Part shown: piece by piece, positions 37,178 to 46,331 of the stretch | Numbering within the stretch: the first letter of the stretch is position 1 | How the letters are laid out: each line of letters opens with the position of its first letter | Assembly (NCBI GenBank): GCA_963973795.1 | Contig: CAXBAF010000001.1 | Location: 1-64,000 of the forward strand | Direction: 5' to 3' | DNA: 64,000 nt | Source of the DNA: UBA1926 sp002337215 | GTDB taxonomy: Bacteria > Planctomycetota > Phycisphaerae > Phycisphaerales > UBA1924 | Notes under the pieces: generated by a model | The model's input: only the letters and a program-made list of their open reading frames with translations | Databases searched by the model: none | What the model was told of the DNA's origin: nothing | Position numbers and translations under genes: made by a program

Positions 37178-37195
37178 CATCCGCGGCGGCGGATG
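37178..37195 (+). other. Hairpin between nuoL and nuoM
   Basis: Perfect stem CATCCGC (37178-37184) and GCGGATG (37189-37195), loop GGCG, in the 76-bp gap between nuoL and nuoM. A weaker hairpin GACCC...GGGTC follows at 37211-37225. No T tract, so more likely an mRNA-stability or processing element than a terminator. Confidence 0.4.
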
Positions 37196-37242
37196 ACAAC
37201 GACAGAATCCGACCCGATCCGGGTCTGTGAAGGAATCCGGCC

Positions 37243-38967
37243 GTGACAACCATGCTCGTGCTCACCATCCTGATCCCGCTGCTTTTCGCGGTGATCGTGC
37301 TGGTGCGCCCGCCGGAGGCGGCGAAGTTCTGGGCCCTGGGCGGCACCTCGGTGTGCTTCCTGCTGGGCGCAATGATCGTGGGGCGGTTCTTTTCCGCCGC
37401 CGGATCGAGCACCGAGACGATGCAGGCCGTTGCCTCGCTCGAGTGGCTCCCCGCGCTGGGTCTTAACCTCTCGATCGGTGTCGACGCGATCGCCGTGCTG
37501 CTGATCGCCCTCGCCCTGCTGCTCGGGCCGATCTGCGTGCTCGCCTCGTGGACCGCGATCCCGACCGACCGCGCCAGGCTGTTCTTCGGCTGGCTGCTCG
37601 TGCTCCAGGCCGCGATGGTCGGCGTCTTCGCCGCCCGCGACCTGCTGCTGTTCTACACCTGCTTTGAGTTCACGCTGTTGCCGATGTTCGTGCTGATCAA
37701 CGAGTTCGGCTCGACCAACCGCAAGCGTGCGGCGACCAAGTTCTTCCTCTACACCTTCACCGGTTCGCTCATCGCCCTCGCGGGTCTCGTCTACGCCGCC
37801 TGGGCGGTCGCGACCCGTGCATCCGGCGCCGATCTGGGCCCCGGGGGCTTCACGCTCGACATCGGCGTGCTCACGCAGTACGCCTCGGCCGTGCTCACGC
37901 CCGGCGAGCAGGGTCTGGTCATGGCGGCGATGCTCTGCGGCTTTGCCGTCAAGGTCCCGCTCTTCCCGTTCCACACCTGGCTCCCGCTGGCCCACACCGA
38001 GGCACCAACGGCGGGCTCGGTGCTGCTCGCGGGTGTGCTCCTGAAGCTTGGCACCTACGCGATGTACCGATTCGTGCTCCCGCTGACACCCGTCGCGGTC
38101 TACGAGTACGCCCCGTTCATCGGCGTCCTCGCGATCATCGGGATCATCTACGCGGGGCTCATCTGCTGGGTACAGCGCGACATCAAGAAGCTCGTCGCCT
38201 ACTCGTCGGTGAGCCACCTCGGGTTTTGCGTGCTGGGCCTCTTCGCGCTCAACACCTCGGGCATCACAGGCAGCGTTCTCTACATGCTCAACCACGGATT
38301 GAGCACCGGGGCGCTCTTCCTGCTCGTCGGTTTCATGTACGAGCGGTACCACACCCGCGACATGGACCAGATCGGTGGGCTCGCCGCCAAGATGCCCGTC
38401 TGGTCGTTCTTCATGGTCTTCTTCGTCATGGCGTCCGTCGGGCTCCCGGGCCTCAACGGCTTCGTGAGCGAGTTCCTCTGCACCATGGGCGCTTTCACGA
38501 GCTACACACCCTGGACCACCGACGAACTCAACGGCATGGTCGGCGCGACCTGGGGCCCGCTCGGTCCCTGGTTCGGCGTCGCCGCGGGCACGGGCGTCAT
38601 CATCGCCGCGATCTACCTGCTCTATATGACCAGCAAGGTTGTCTGGGGCACGCTGAACGAGCCCGATGGGCATGACGACGATCACTCGCCCCTCCCGATC
38701 GATCTCGGCGGGCGTGAGATCGCGACGCTCCTGCCGCTCGCGGCGCTCTGCCTCGTGTTCGGCCTGTTCCCCAAGCAGACACTGATCGACGCGGTCGAGG
38801 CCCCGATCAACGAGCAGATCGCCTTCATCCAGCAGCGGGTCACCGAGGCGCCGCTGCGTGACGGCACGCTCGCGGCCGAGGCGGGCTCGCCGACCTCGAA
38901 GGCTTCCGCGAGCGTTCTGAACGAATCATCGAATGCCGCGGGCCGCAACGTGGGGGTGAAGCCGTGA
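37243..38967 (+). CDS. nuoM: NADH-quinone oxidoreductase subunit M
   Basis: 574 aa from GTG 37243 with AAGGAA upstream; an ATG lies three codons on. Antiporter-like subunit with conserved LLLFYTCFEFTLLPMFVLI, FPFHTWLPLAHTEAPTAGSV and VAYSSVSHLGFCVLGLFAL, and a lysine in the central helix. The C-terminal tail of about 60 residues is soluble and Ala/Glu-rich. It translocates protons with NuoL and NuoN. Its stop overlaps the nuoN start. Confidence 0.95.
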   Translation: MTTMLVLTILIPLLFAVIVLVRPPEAAKFWALGGTSVCFLLGAMIVGRFFSAAGSSTETMQAVASLEWLPALGLNLSIGVDAIAVLLIALALLLGPICVLASWTAIPTDRARLFFGWLLVLQAAMVGVFAARDLLLFYTCFEFTLLPMFVLINEFGSTNRKRAATKFFLYTFTGSLIALAGLVYAAWAVATRASGADLGPGGFTLDIGVLTQYASAVLTPGEQGLVMAAMLCGFAVKVPLFPFHTWLPLAHTEAPTAGSVLLAGVLLKLGTYAMYRFVLPLTPVAVYEYAPFIGVLAIIGIIYAGLICWVQRDIKKLVAYSSVSHLGFCVLGLFALNTSGITGSVLYMLNHGLSTGALFLLVGFMYERYHTRDMDQIGGLAAKMPVWSFFMVFFVMASVGLPGLNGFVSEFLCTMGAFTSYTPWTTDELNGMVGATWGPLGPWFGVAAGTGVIIAAIYLLYMTSKVVWGTLNEPDGHDDDHSPLPIDLGGREIATLLPLAALCLVFGLFPKQTLIDAVEAPINEQIAFIQQRVTEAPLRDGTLAAEAGSPTSKASASVLNESSNAAGRNVGVKP

Positions 38968-40613
38968 CCGAGAAAGTCGCCCTTGTCTGGCCGGAAATCT
39001 GGTTGTTCATCACGACCTGCATCGTGATGGTGGTGGGGTTGAGCCCCGACGAGCGCGTCCGCAAGCTCTGCAGCTGGATCTGCGGCGTGGGGCTCGTCGT
39101 CGCCATCGGGACCGCCGCCAGCGGCCCGGTCCTGGGCGATCCCCAGGCGTCCGGCCTCTTCCCGAGCCTCACGCCGTACGCGAAAGCGCTGATCGGGATC
39201 GTGGGCCTCATGCTCCTCCCGCTCCTCGCCGGCACGGTGGACCGCGACCTCGACGCCGCGATCCGCGCGGGCAAAGCCAAGTTCGACGCGATCCGCACCA
39301 ACCGCGCCGAGTTCTACGCGTTCTTCCTGTTCAGCCTCACCGGGCTCATGCTCTGCGCGTCGGCCGACGACCTCATCTGGCTCTTCCTCGCCCTCGAGCT
39401 CACCAGCCTGCCGACCTACATCATGGTCACGATCTCCACGCGCGGGACTCGGAGCCAGGAGGCGGGGGTCAAGTACTTCTTCCTCGGCGCGCTCGGGGCC
39501 GCGATCTTCCTCTACGGCTTCGCCCTGCTCTACGGCGCATCGGGCTCGACCGACCTCGTCGAGATCGCCGGCGCGTTCCGCACACAGGCCGCGAACGGCG
39601 GGCTGAACCCCATCGCCATCGCGGGCCTCGCGGTCTCGATCATCGGGCTCTGCTTCAAGATCGCGGCGGTGCCGATGCACATGTACGCCGCGGACGTGTA
39701 CCAGGGCGCCGCGTCGGGCGTGAGCGCGATGCTCGCGTTCGTGCCGAAGGCCGCGGGCTTCCTCGCGATCATGATGATCTGTGGAACGGTCGGCTGGGGG
39801 CACGGCGGGAGCGATTCGGCGCTGCCCACGCCCATCTACATCCTGCTCTGGGTCGTCGCGGCCGCGACGATGTTCACCGGCAACGTGCTCGCGATCCGGC
39901 AGACCTCCGTCAAGCGGATGCTCGCCTACTCGTCGATCGCCCACTCCGGCTACATGCTCGTGGGCATCATCGCGGGTCCCGGCACCGGGGACGGCACGTT
40001 CTGGGATAACGGTCTCGCCGCCGTCCTGTTCTATCTGCTTACCTACGGCGTGACCAACGTCGGGACGTTCGCCGTCCTCGCGTCCATCCAGCGTGTGAAC
40101 CCCGACGGCACCACCCAGGAAGCCGACGAGATCGACGACATCCGGGGCCTGCACCGCACGCGGCCTCACCTCGCGGGCGCGATGCTCCTGTGCGTGCTCA
40201 GCCTGTTGGGCCTGCCGCCACTGCTCGGGTTCTTCGGCAAGGTCGGCCTCTTCACCGCCGCGATCAGCGCCGGCGAGATCCCGCTCGTCATCGTGCTTGG
40301 GCTCAACTCCGCGATCGCGGCGTTCTATTACCTGCGCATCCTCCGGGCCGCGTATCTGGAGGCCCCCGACGAGGACGGCCCCGAGACGCGCCCCGCGGGC
40401 ATCCAGCCGCGTGTCGTCGCGGCCCTGTTGTCTGCCGGGTCCGTCGTCGCGTTGCTCGCCATCGCTCAGCCGCTGATCGCCAACAGCGTTGGGGCAGCGC
40501 AGTACGTCGCCCCGCGTGAGGGTGTCGCCGAGTCCGCGTCGCCAATCCCCGACACGGTGACAAGTGTTGAAACCGGGCTCGCGCCCGTCGAGATCTCGCG
40601 CGCCGACGACTGA
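38964..40613 (+). CDS. nuoN: NADH-quinone oxidoreductase subunit N
   Basis: 549 aa from GTG 38964, overlapping the nuoM stop as GTGA. The antiporter core is clear: LFLALELTSLPTYIMV with the proton-channel glutamate, VPMHMYAADVYQGAASGVSA, KRMLAYSSIAHSGYMLVGI and LLGLPPLLGFFGKVGLF. Longer than many NuoN because of a 50-residue tail and a short insertion before the first conserved helix pair. Last gene of the nuoJKLMN block. Confidence 0.95.
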   Translation: MTEKVALVWPEIWLFITTCIVMVVGLSPDERVRKLCSWICGVGLVVAIGTAASGPVLGDPQASGLFPSLTPYAKALIGIVGLMLLPLLAGTVDRDLDAAIRAGKAKFDAIRTNRAEFYAFFLFSLTGLMLCASADDLIWLFLALELTSLPTYIMVTISTRGTRSQEAGVKYFFLGALGAAIFLYGFALLYGASGSTDLVEIAGAFRTQAANGGLNPIAIAGLAVSIIGLCFKIAAVPMHMYAADVYQGAASGVSAMLAFVPKAAGFLAIMMICGTVGWGHGGSDSALPTPIYILLWVVAAATMFTGNVLAIRQTSVKRMLAYSSIAHSGYMLVGIIAGPGTGDGTFWDNGLAAVLFYLLTYGVTNVGTFAVLASIQRVNPDGTTQEADEIDDIRGLHRTRPHLAGAMLLCVLSLLGLPPLLGFFGKVGLFTAAISAGEIPLVIVLGLNSAIAAFYYLRILRAAYLEAPDEDGPETRPAGIQPRVVAALLSAGSVVALLAIAQPLIANSVGAAQYVAPREGVAESASPIPDTVTSVETGLAPVEISRADD

Positions 40614-40692
40614 CCCCGCCGTCCGAACCGCGATTGACGATTGTTCTTTCCACAGCGTCCGCCCGACCGGCGGCGCGAACACGAGACACGCG

Positions 40693-41139
40693 ATGCTCCA
40701 CCCCGCACCGACCGACCGCATCGACCCCGGACTGACCCGCGGCACGCTCGAGGCGGTCGTCGATCAGACCGCGACCAAGCCCGCTTATATCGAGTTGGGG
40801 CTCTACAACTCCGACTACCGGCTCCACCTCCTCCCCGTCGGCGAGATCACCGCGACAGTCGGCAAGCGGATCCTGGGTGTAATCAAGGCCGAGGCGAAGC
40901 GTGTGGACGTCGTGCGTTCGGGCGGCAAGTACGTCGAGCCCGTCATCGGGCGTCCACGCCGCGTTCAGGGACGGGTCGTCGAGACTGACAACGCCCGCAA
41001 CACGATCACGGTCGACGCGAACGCGGTGATCGCGTGCCGCCTGACCGATCACCGCCAGCGAGCGAGTGACTTCGAGCCCGGGCAGTTCGTGAGCTTCGAC
41101 GTGCTCAACGGCGCGACGTTCGAGCAAGCCCCGTCCTGA
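40693..41139 (+). CDS. Uncharacterised small protein
   Basis: 148 aa from ATG 40693; the longer frame upstream overlaps the nuoN end and is Arg/Ser-rich. The fold is predicted all beta: YIELGLYNSDYRLHLLPVG, then KRILGVIKAEAKRVDVVRSG and PRRVQGRVVETDNARNTITV, finishing EPGQFVSFDVLNGATF. I do not recognise a family, though similar proteins occur, from memory, as hypothetical genes in related planctomycetes. It might be an OB-fold-like domain. It follows nuoN by 79 bp and may be cotranscribed. Confidence 0.65.
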   Translation: MLHPAPTDRIDPGLTRGTLEAVVDQTATKPAYIELGLYNSDYRLHLLPVGEITATVGKRILGVIKAEAKRVDVVRSGGKYVEPVIGRPRRVQGRVVETDNARNTITVDANAVIACRLTDHRQRASDFEPGQFVSFDVLNGATFEQAPS

Positions 41140-41179
41140 CGGCTTCGCTCGCACCCCGATCAAGGGCGGGAGGGAACCC

Positions 41180-41935
41180 GTGCTCCGGACCATCACGCAT
41201 CCTGCAGAAGGCAATGCCCCGGTCTACGACCCGCTGGGCGTCCGCCTGCGGGGCCTGGAGATGACCCGCCTGGAGACGTTTGTCGACGCGTCGTTCGCCT
41301 TCTCCGTCACGATGCTCGCGTTGTCGCCCGACCGGATCCCGACGTCCTTCCAGGAAATGTACGACCTGCTGCGGGGGATACCCGCGTTCCTGTTCAGCCT
41401 GGGCATCCTCATGCTCTTCTGGAACTCTCACGTTGTTTTCAGCCGACGGTTCGGGCTCGAAGATCGGCCGATCAAGCTGCTGAGCATTCTGTACATCGCC
41501 GCGATGCTGATTTATGTCTATCCGCTCAAGTTCATGTCGACCGCGTTCTTCGGGTACTACTTCCCGATCCTGCGCACGCCGGATTTCCTGAAGGCGGGGA
41601 CCTCCAACGATCTCGCGTCGATCTTCATCGCAATGGCGGCCGGCTTCGTCGTCATCAGCATCCTGAACGCGCTCATGTACGTCCACGCTCACCGCCGCCG
41701 GCGTGAACTCGCGCTGACCGAGCACGAGCGACGCGTCTCGCGGTGCGAGATCACGAACTCACTGCTCTACGCCGGGATCGGCGTGCTCTCGATCCTCCTC
41801 GCGATCGTCTTCCGAAACGGGATAGCGGTGATCTCGGCGGGCTTCGTCTACGCGTTGCTCGGGGTCGTGATCCCGGTCTACTGGGTGCGATTCGGGCCGA
41901 CGAACGAGCAGATCCGCGACGCGACCGGCGGCTGA
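41180..41935 (+). CDS. TMEM175/DUF1211-like integral membrane protein
   Basis: 251 aa from GTG 41180 with GGGAGGGA upstream. About five to six membrane helices. The first helix carries RLETFVDASFAFSVTMLAL, matching the TMEM175-family R-x3-F-x-D-x-x-F signature of bacterial potassium-permeable channels, followed by SLGILMLFWNSHVVF, which resembles the family's second-helix region. An ATG later in the frame would remove the signature. It is probably a cation channel; the eukaryotic lysosomal homologue conducts potassium. Convergent with the ABC permease gene. Confidence 0.75.
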   Translation: MLRTITHPAEGNAPVYDPLGVRLRGLEMTRLETFVDASFAFSVTMLALSPDRIPTSFQEMYDLLRGIPAFLFSLGILMLFWNSHVVFSRRFGLEDRPIKLLSILYIAAMLIYVYPLKFMSTAFFGYYFPILRTPDFLKAGTSNDLASIFIAMAAGFVVISILNALMYVHAHRRRRELALTEHERRVSRCEITNSLLYAGIGVLSILLAIVFRNGIAVISAGFVYALLGVVIPVYWVRFGPTNEQIRDATGG

Positions 41936-41958
41936 AAAACCCCGTCTGTGCGCACGGG
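41935..41958 (-). terminator. Possible terminator for the ABC permease gene
   Basis: On the minus strand a 5-bp stem CCCGT...ACGGG (41941-41945 and 41954-41958) is followed by GGTTTTTC. The stem is short and the run lies inside the stop codon region of the convergent gene. Confidence 0.45.
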
Positions 41959-41975
41959 CCCGGCGCCGCCGAGGG

Positions 41976-42983
41976 TCATCCCACGCGTGGATCGACGAAC
42001 CGATAGAGCACGTCGACGGCGAGGTTGAACACGACCAGCAGCCCCGCGAACACGAGCACGACGCCCATGATCAGGAACAGGTCCTTGTTCTGCACCGCGG
42101 CGACGAAGTGCTGCCCGATCCCCGGGATGTTGAAGACCTTCTCGACGACGAACGAACCCGTCATCGCGAACGCCGTCGCCGGGCCGAGATAGCTCAGCAC
42201 CGGGAGAAACGCGTTGGGCAGCGCGTGCTTGACGAGCACCGTGAGTTCGCTCGCCCCCTTGGCGCGGGCCGTGCGCACATAGTCGCTCGCGAGCGTCTCG
42301 ATCATCCCGAACCGCGTCAGGCGGGCGATGTAGGCGGCGAATGGCAGGCTGAGCGTGACGGATGGCAGCACCAGCGCCCGGGCCGACCCCCATTCGGAGA
42401 CCGGGAGCAGGGGGACCCAGACCGCGAAGACCATCAGCAGCACCGTGCCGATCACAAAGCTGGGCAGGCTGATGCCGACGAGGGCGATGACGAGCGTCGC
42501 GAAGTCGGCGGCGGAGTTCGGCTTGACCGCGCCGACAACGCCCGCCGCGACGCCGATGATCGTCGCGATCACGATCGCGACCCCGCCGAGCGTGATGGAA
42601 ACCGGCAGCGATCCCGCGATGATCTCGTTGACGGTCCAGTCGTCGTATTGCAGGCTCGGGCCGAAATCGAACACGGGCTGCTCGGGAGCGTCGAACCCCG
42701 CGGCCTCCGCCGCGTCCCTCCGCTCGGCGATCTCGCCCCCCATCCGGTCGCGCACATACCGGAGCCCCGTCACCCGATCCAGGTACGTGACATAGAACCG
42801 AGGATAGCTGTCGAGGTCGTACTGCCGCAGCATCTGCTCGGCGACCTCGGGCGAGGGCCGACGCCCCTCGGGGTTCTCCAGGGGGTTGCCGGGGATGGAC
42901 CACGCGAGCGTAAGCGTGACGGTGTAGATCACCAGCAGGATGATCGGGAGCTGCGCGAGGCGACGGAGGATCAGGCCGGTCAT
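41976..42983 (-). CDS. ABC transporter permease (OppB/DppB type)
   Basis: 335 aa. The first helix (LRRLAQLPIILLVIYTVTLT) and the long periplasmic loop before helix 2 are typical of OppB. The permease core includes ISLPSFVIGTVLLMVFAV and the EAA-like loop RLTRFGMIETLASDYVRTAR-AKG, where the ATPase docks. It overlaps the upstream binding-protein gene by 4 bp (ATGA). The second permease (OppC) and both ATPases are not downstream; the next gene is on the other strand. They must be elsewhere or lost. Confidence 0.92.
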   Translation of the reverse strand: MTGLILRRLAQLPIILLVIYTVTLTLAWSIPGNPLENPEGRRPSPEVAEQMLRQYDLDSYPRFYVTYLDRVTGLRYVRDRMGGEIAERRDAAEAAGFDAPEQPVFDFGPSLQYDDWTVNEIIAGSLPVSITLGGVAIVIATIIGVAAGVVGAVKPNSAADFATLVIALVGISLPSFVIGTVLLMVFAVWVPLLPVSEWGSARALVLPSVTLSLPFAAYIARLTRFGMIETLASDYVRTARAKGASELTVLVKHALPNAFLPVLSYLGPATAFAMTGSFVVEKVFNIPGIGQHFVAAVQNKDLFLIMGVVLVFAGLLVVFNLAVDVLYRFVDPRVG

Positions 42984-44920
42984 CCGCCGCTCCCCCCAGC
43001 CTCATCGCCCATCGCACCGGTCTCACGCGGCTTCATCGGGCGAGGCAGGTCCGCGCCGACGCCATCGCCCAGGACATCGATCAGGAACAAATTCTGCTTG
43101 GTGCGCGGGTGTTCGCTCATGCCGGTGATCTTGGCCGGGTCGAACATGTACATCGAGACGTAGTGGAAGATCGGCACCATCGGCAGTTCTTCTTCCACGA
43201 GCATGCGTTCCGCCTCAGCGAGGACGGAGAGCCGTTCTCGTGGGTCCGTGGTCGTGCGCGCCCGCGTCAGCAGGGCGTCGTACTTCTCGTTCGAGAAGTT
43301 CCGGTCGTTGTTCCCGTCACCGGTCTGCATGATGTCAAGGAACGTCGTCGGATCGGCATAGTCGCCGAACCAGCCCGCCCGGCTCGTGACGAACGCATGG
43401 TTCTTCAGGTCCTCGCGGTAGACCTTGAGTTCCTTCTGGGCGAGTGACACCGGGACGCCCAGGTGCTCCTGCCAGTTCTTGGCGATGATCTGCGCGATCA
43501 GGTCGTGGCCCGAATCCTTGTTGAACACGAGTTCGACGGTGATCGGGAACGCGCCAGGCTCGGGGTAGCCGGCGTCGGCGAGCAACGCACGCGCGCGCGC
43601 AACGATCGTCGCTCGCTCGGCTTCGGTCGCCGCGTCGCCGATGTTCGGGAGGCCCTCGGGGCCGGCATAGCCGCCGATGGAGCCCGGCGGGATAAGCACG
43701 TCGGCCGTCGGTTCGCCGAGCCTTCGGACCTGGTCGGCGATGGACTTCTTGTCGATCACCAGCGCAAACGCCCGGCGGACCCTGCTGTCGCTGAACGGGT
43801 TTGGTCGGCCGTCCGTTAGCGTTTCGGAACAGTTGAAGTTCCAGAAGTATGTCCCGAACGCCGGGATGATGTGGGCCCTGTTGCGTGGGTCATCGGGGAG
43901 CGAGGCGTCGATCGCGTAGGTGTCCAGCCCGCGCGCGCGCAGCCGCTCGACCTCGCTGGCGTGATCTGCACGGAACCCGAGCTTGTCGCGCACGATCTCG
44001 CCGCGGTAGGGGGCGGCGACCTCGACCATCAGATCGACAGCACCGGTCCGGAACGCGAGCACCGCGGCGCTCGGGTCGCCGATCGAGGGGAGGTCGATCG
44101 TGCGCACGTTGAGCGATCCGCGGTTCCAGTAGTGGGGGTTCTGCTCGAGACGGAGCCCTCGTTTGAACTTCCAATCGGTCACGGCGAACGCCCCGTTGGA
44201 GACGATCGCGGGGGGGCGGGTCCAGCCTGGGCGACGGTTCAGCCGTCCCGTGCGCACGTCCGGGGTCTCGTACTGGTCGACGAGCGGCGGGTAGACGGGG
44301 GCGAAGACCGCGAACGCGCACAGGTCGAGGAAATAGGGCACGGGCTCGCGGAGCTCGACGACGAACGTCCGTTCGTCCGGCGCTCGCAGGCCGACGGTGT
44401 TGTCGAATCGCTCGAGCGTTGCCTGCCAGAGTTCCAGCCCGTCCGCGTAGGGCGAATCGCCCCGCTCGATCGCGGCGAGCTGGCTCGCACGCCATTCGTA
44501 GAACGCGTCGGCCCCGCGCACATAGCGGAACATCGCGGCGTAGTCGGACGCGATGTCGGGGAGCATGCCGCGGCGCCAGGCGTAGCGGAAGTGCTCGCTG
44601 GTCACAGGCTCACCGTTCGTCCAGCGGGCGTCGGGGCGGATGGTGAAGGTGTAGGTCAGGCCGTCCTCGGAGACCGTCCATGTCTCCGCGGCGGCGGGGA
44701 CGATGGTCGCGTTCCAGTCGAGCACATCGTTCTGCACGAGCGGTTCGTAGACAACGCGGGCGACCCGCATGTCGGGGATCCAGCTGAGTCGCTGTGGGTC
44801 GAGCGTCGTCGGCTCCTGGCCGTTGTAGACGACGAGGTCGGCCCTGGGCACCGAAGACCCTGAGCCGAGCGCAATGAGCAGCGCGGCGAGGAGCGCGATG
44901 ACGACGGAGACGCGGATCAC
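42980..44920 (-). CDS. ABC transporter substrate-binding protein, family 5 (OppA type)
   Basis: 646 aa from GTG 44920. A signal peptide (about 20 residues) without lipobox leads to LVVYNGQEPTTLDPQRL, the SBP_bac_5 start, then YTFTIRPDARWTNGEPVTSEHFRYAWRR and later KLGF, RVRRAFALVIDKKSIADQV and MQTGDGNNDRNFSNEKYDAL. All match peptide-binding proteins. It would bind oligopeptides or similar solutes in the periplasm and pass them to the permease encoded next (4-bp overlap). No clear ribosome binding site before the start. Confidence 0.92.
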   Translation of the reverse strand: MIRVSVVIALLAALLIALGSGSSVPRADLVVYNGQEPTTLDPQRLSWIPDMRVARVVYEPLVQNDVLDWNATIVPAAAETWTVSEDGLTYTFTIRPDARWTNGEPVTSEHFRYAWRRGMLPDIASDYAAMFRYVRGADAFYEWRASQLAAIERGDSPYADGLELWQATLERFDNTVGLRAPDERTFVVELREPVPYFLDLCAFAVFAPVYPPLVDQYETPDVRTGRLNRRPGWTRPPAIVSNGAFAVTDWKFKRGLRLEQNPHYWNRGSLNVRTIDLPSIGDPSAAVLAFRTGAVDLMVEVAAPYRGEIVRDKLGFRADHASEVERLRARGLDTYAIDASLPDDPRNRAHIIPAFGTYFWNFNCSETLTDGRPNPFSDSRVRRAFALVIDKKSIADQVRRLGEPTADVLIPPGSIGGYAGPEGLPNIGDAATEAERATIVARARALLADAGYPEPGAFPITVELVFNKDSGHDLIAQIIAKNWQEHLGVPVSLAQKELKVYREDLKNHAFVTSRAGWFGDYADPTTFLDIMQTGDGNNDRNFSNEKYDALLTRARTTTDPRERLSVLAEAERMLVEEELPMVPIFHYVSMYMFDPAKITGMSEHPRTKQNLFLIDVLGDGVGADLPRPMKPRETGAMGDEAGGSGG

Positions 44921-44965
44921 AGGGAGAGGATACCGCCGGCCGGCGGCGGGCTCTCACTCGACGCG

Positions 44966-46201
44966 TTACTCAACGATGAATTCGTCGTCGGTGAAGCCGT
45001 AGGGGGCGTCGGTGAGGATGCCGTTGGGGGAGATGAGCCCGAGGGCGGCGCGGTTGAAGCCGGACTCGTCGCCGCTCGCGAGCAGATCCTGGATCCTGTC
45101 GGCGGCGGTGTTGAGCTGGTTGTTGGGCCGGCGGCCCGTCGCGGCGGCGGCGTTCTGCTCGCCGAACAGGAGCAGGTTCTCGGCGAGCCCGAGCATCTGA
45201 TCGTCGATCTTGGCGAGCTGGGGGTCGTTCTCGGCCCGCTCGGTCTCAAGGTCGCGGTAGACGGCGGCGATGAGCTGCCCGCCCAGACGGATCGCTGCGA
45301 GCGAAGTCGGTGCGTTGGCGGCACCCGGCTGGGCGATGACGCGGACGATCCGCTGGCCCGCGGTGAGCCAGGAGAGCCTGTCTTCAAGGGTCGGGGTGCG
45401 GTCGGCGGATGCCCTGACTCGCGCCGCGGCGCTGTCGGCGATGAGCCGGAGCGCTTCGTCGGCGACACCCGGGACCTCGTCTCTGGGGAGTTCGGCGGCC
45501 TCGGCGAGCGCGCGGACGATCGCCGCGGCCCGACGGCCTGACTCGGTCTTGACCATCAGCGTGCCGAGATCAGGGATCAGACCACGTGGTGCGGCGCCCT
45601 GTCGGGTGGTCAGGAGCGTATTGGCCGAGACGGCCGGAGCGCTGGTCCGCATGCGGTAGAAGACGGTCTCGATCCCGTGGACCGCGAAGTAGGCGCGTCC
45701 CTCATCCTCGCTGGCGAGCTGATCGACGATGCGCTGGAGCGTGGTGTTGGTCGCGATCTCGCTGGCGAGACGCATCGCGTGGTAGGGCTTGTGGTTGATC
45801 GATTTCTGGCCTTCGCCGTCTTCGAGCATCAGCGGCTGATCGGTCAGCGCGGCGTCGATGTGATCGGTCAGCCGGTCTGCCATCGCCTGACGGAACGCGA
45901 CCGACACCCCCTCTCCGATCAGCGGGTCGATGAGTTCGTCGAGCGCGCGGGCCGCTTGGGCTCGGTCGTCGCCGAACGCGTTGTCGGCGTAGAGGTCGAT
46001 GAATTGGTCGAGTTCGTCGAGCTGGGTGCCCGAAAGCGTGACGCTGCGCGGGGTCTCCGGGTCGAGACCGCCGATCTGGGCGAACGAGGCGGGCGATATC
46101 AGGAAGGCGGCGAGGACGGCGAACACGGCCCACACCGCGGAACGGTCACGGATCGGTCGGCGGGTGCCGGCTGTGCTTGTCTGCGGTGCTGTGCGGGGCA
46201 C
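44966..46201 (-). CDS. Exported uncharacterised protein, mainly helical
   Basis: 411 aa from GTG 46201, with AAAGGA upstream. Signal peptide AVWAVFAVLAAFLISPASFA. The mature protein is rich in Ala/Leu/Asp/Arg and looks like a series of amphipathic helices (DELDQFIDLYADNAFGDDRA, DRLTDHIDAALTDQPLM, RLIADSAAARVRASADRTP), without a recognised domain. It may be a periplasmic helical-repeat scaffold. It lies upstream of the ABC pair on the same strand, 45 bp apart, so could share their transcript. Confidence 0.65.
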   Translation of the reverse strand: MPRTAPQTSTAGTRRPIRDRSAVWAVFAVLAAFLISPASFAQIGGLDPETPRSVTLSGTQLDELDQFIDLYADNAFGDDRAQAARALDELIDPLIGEGVSVAFRQAMADRLTDHIDAALTDQPLMLEDGEGQKSINHKPYHAMRLASEIATNTTLQRIVDQLASEDEGRAYFAVHGIETVFYRMRTSAPAVSANTLLTTRQGAAPRGLIPDLGTLMVKTESGRRAAAIVRALAEAAELPRDEVPGVADEALRLIADSAAARVRASADRTPTLEDRLSWLTAGQRIVRVIAQPGAANAPTSLAAIRLGGQLIAAVYRDLETERAENDPQLAKIDDQMLGLAENLLLFGEQNAAAATGRRPNNQLNTAADRIQDLLASGDESGFNRAALGLISPNGILTDAPYGFTDDEFIVE

Positions 46202-46265
46202 GATCGTCCTTTCGACGCCGGGTTGCTCCCGGCGTGTGCCGCCTCCGCGGCGGGGCGAAACCTAT

Positions 46266-46284
46266 ACGAGCCCTCCGGGCTCGT
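46266..46284 (-). terminator. Hairpin between the reductase gene and the exported helical protein gene
   Basis: Perfect 8-bp stem ACGAGCCC (46266-46273) and GGGCTCGT (46277-46284) with a TCC loop. On the minus strand it is followed by ATAGGTTTC. A further 7-bp hairpin CGCCGGG...CCCGGCG lies at 46216-46234. The weak T tract makes termination uncertain. Confidence 0.45.
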
Positions 46285-46331
46285 CAACTTTACACGCTCG
46301 GGCGCCTCCGTGGAGCCTCGGGCGGTGCCGA

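Noticed and set aside
34836..37412. 858-codon open frame on the minus strand
   Set aside because: Shadow of nuoL; Asp/Glu/Arg-rich without hydrophobic segments or motifs.
38682..40745. 687-codon open frame on the minus strand
   Set aside because: Shadow of nuoN; same composition artefact.
41878..43026. 382-codon open frame overlapping the ABC permease
   Set aside because: Another frame of the same strand, Arg/Gly-rich; the permease frame has the membrane helices and 4-bp overlap with its partner.
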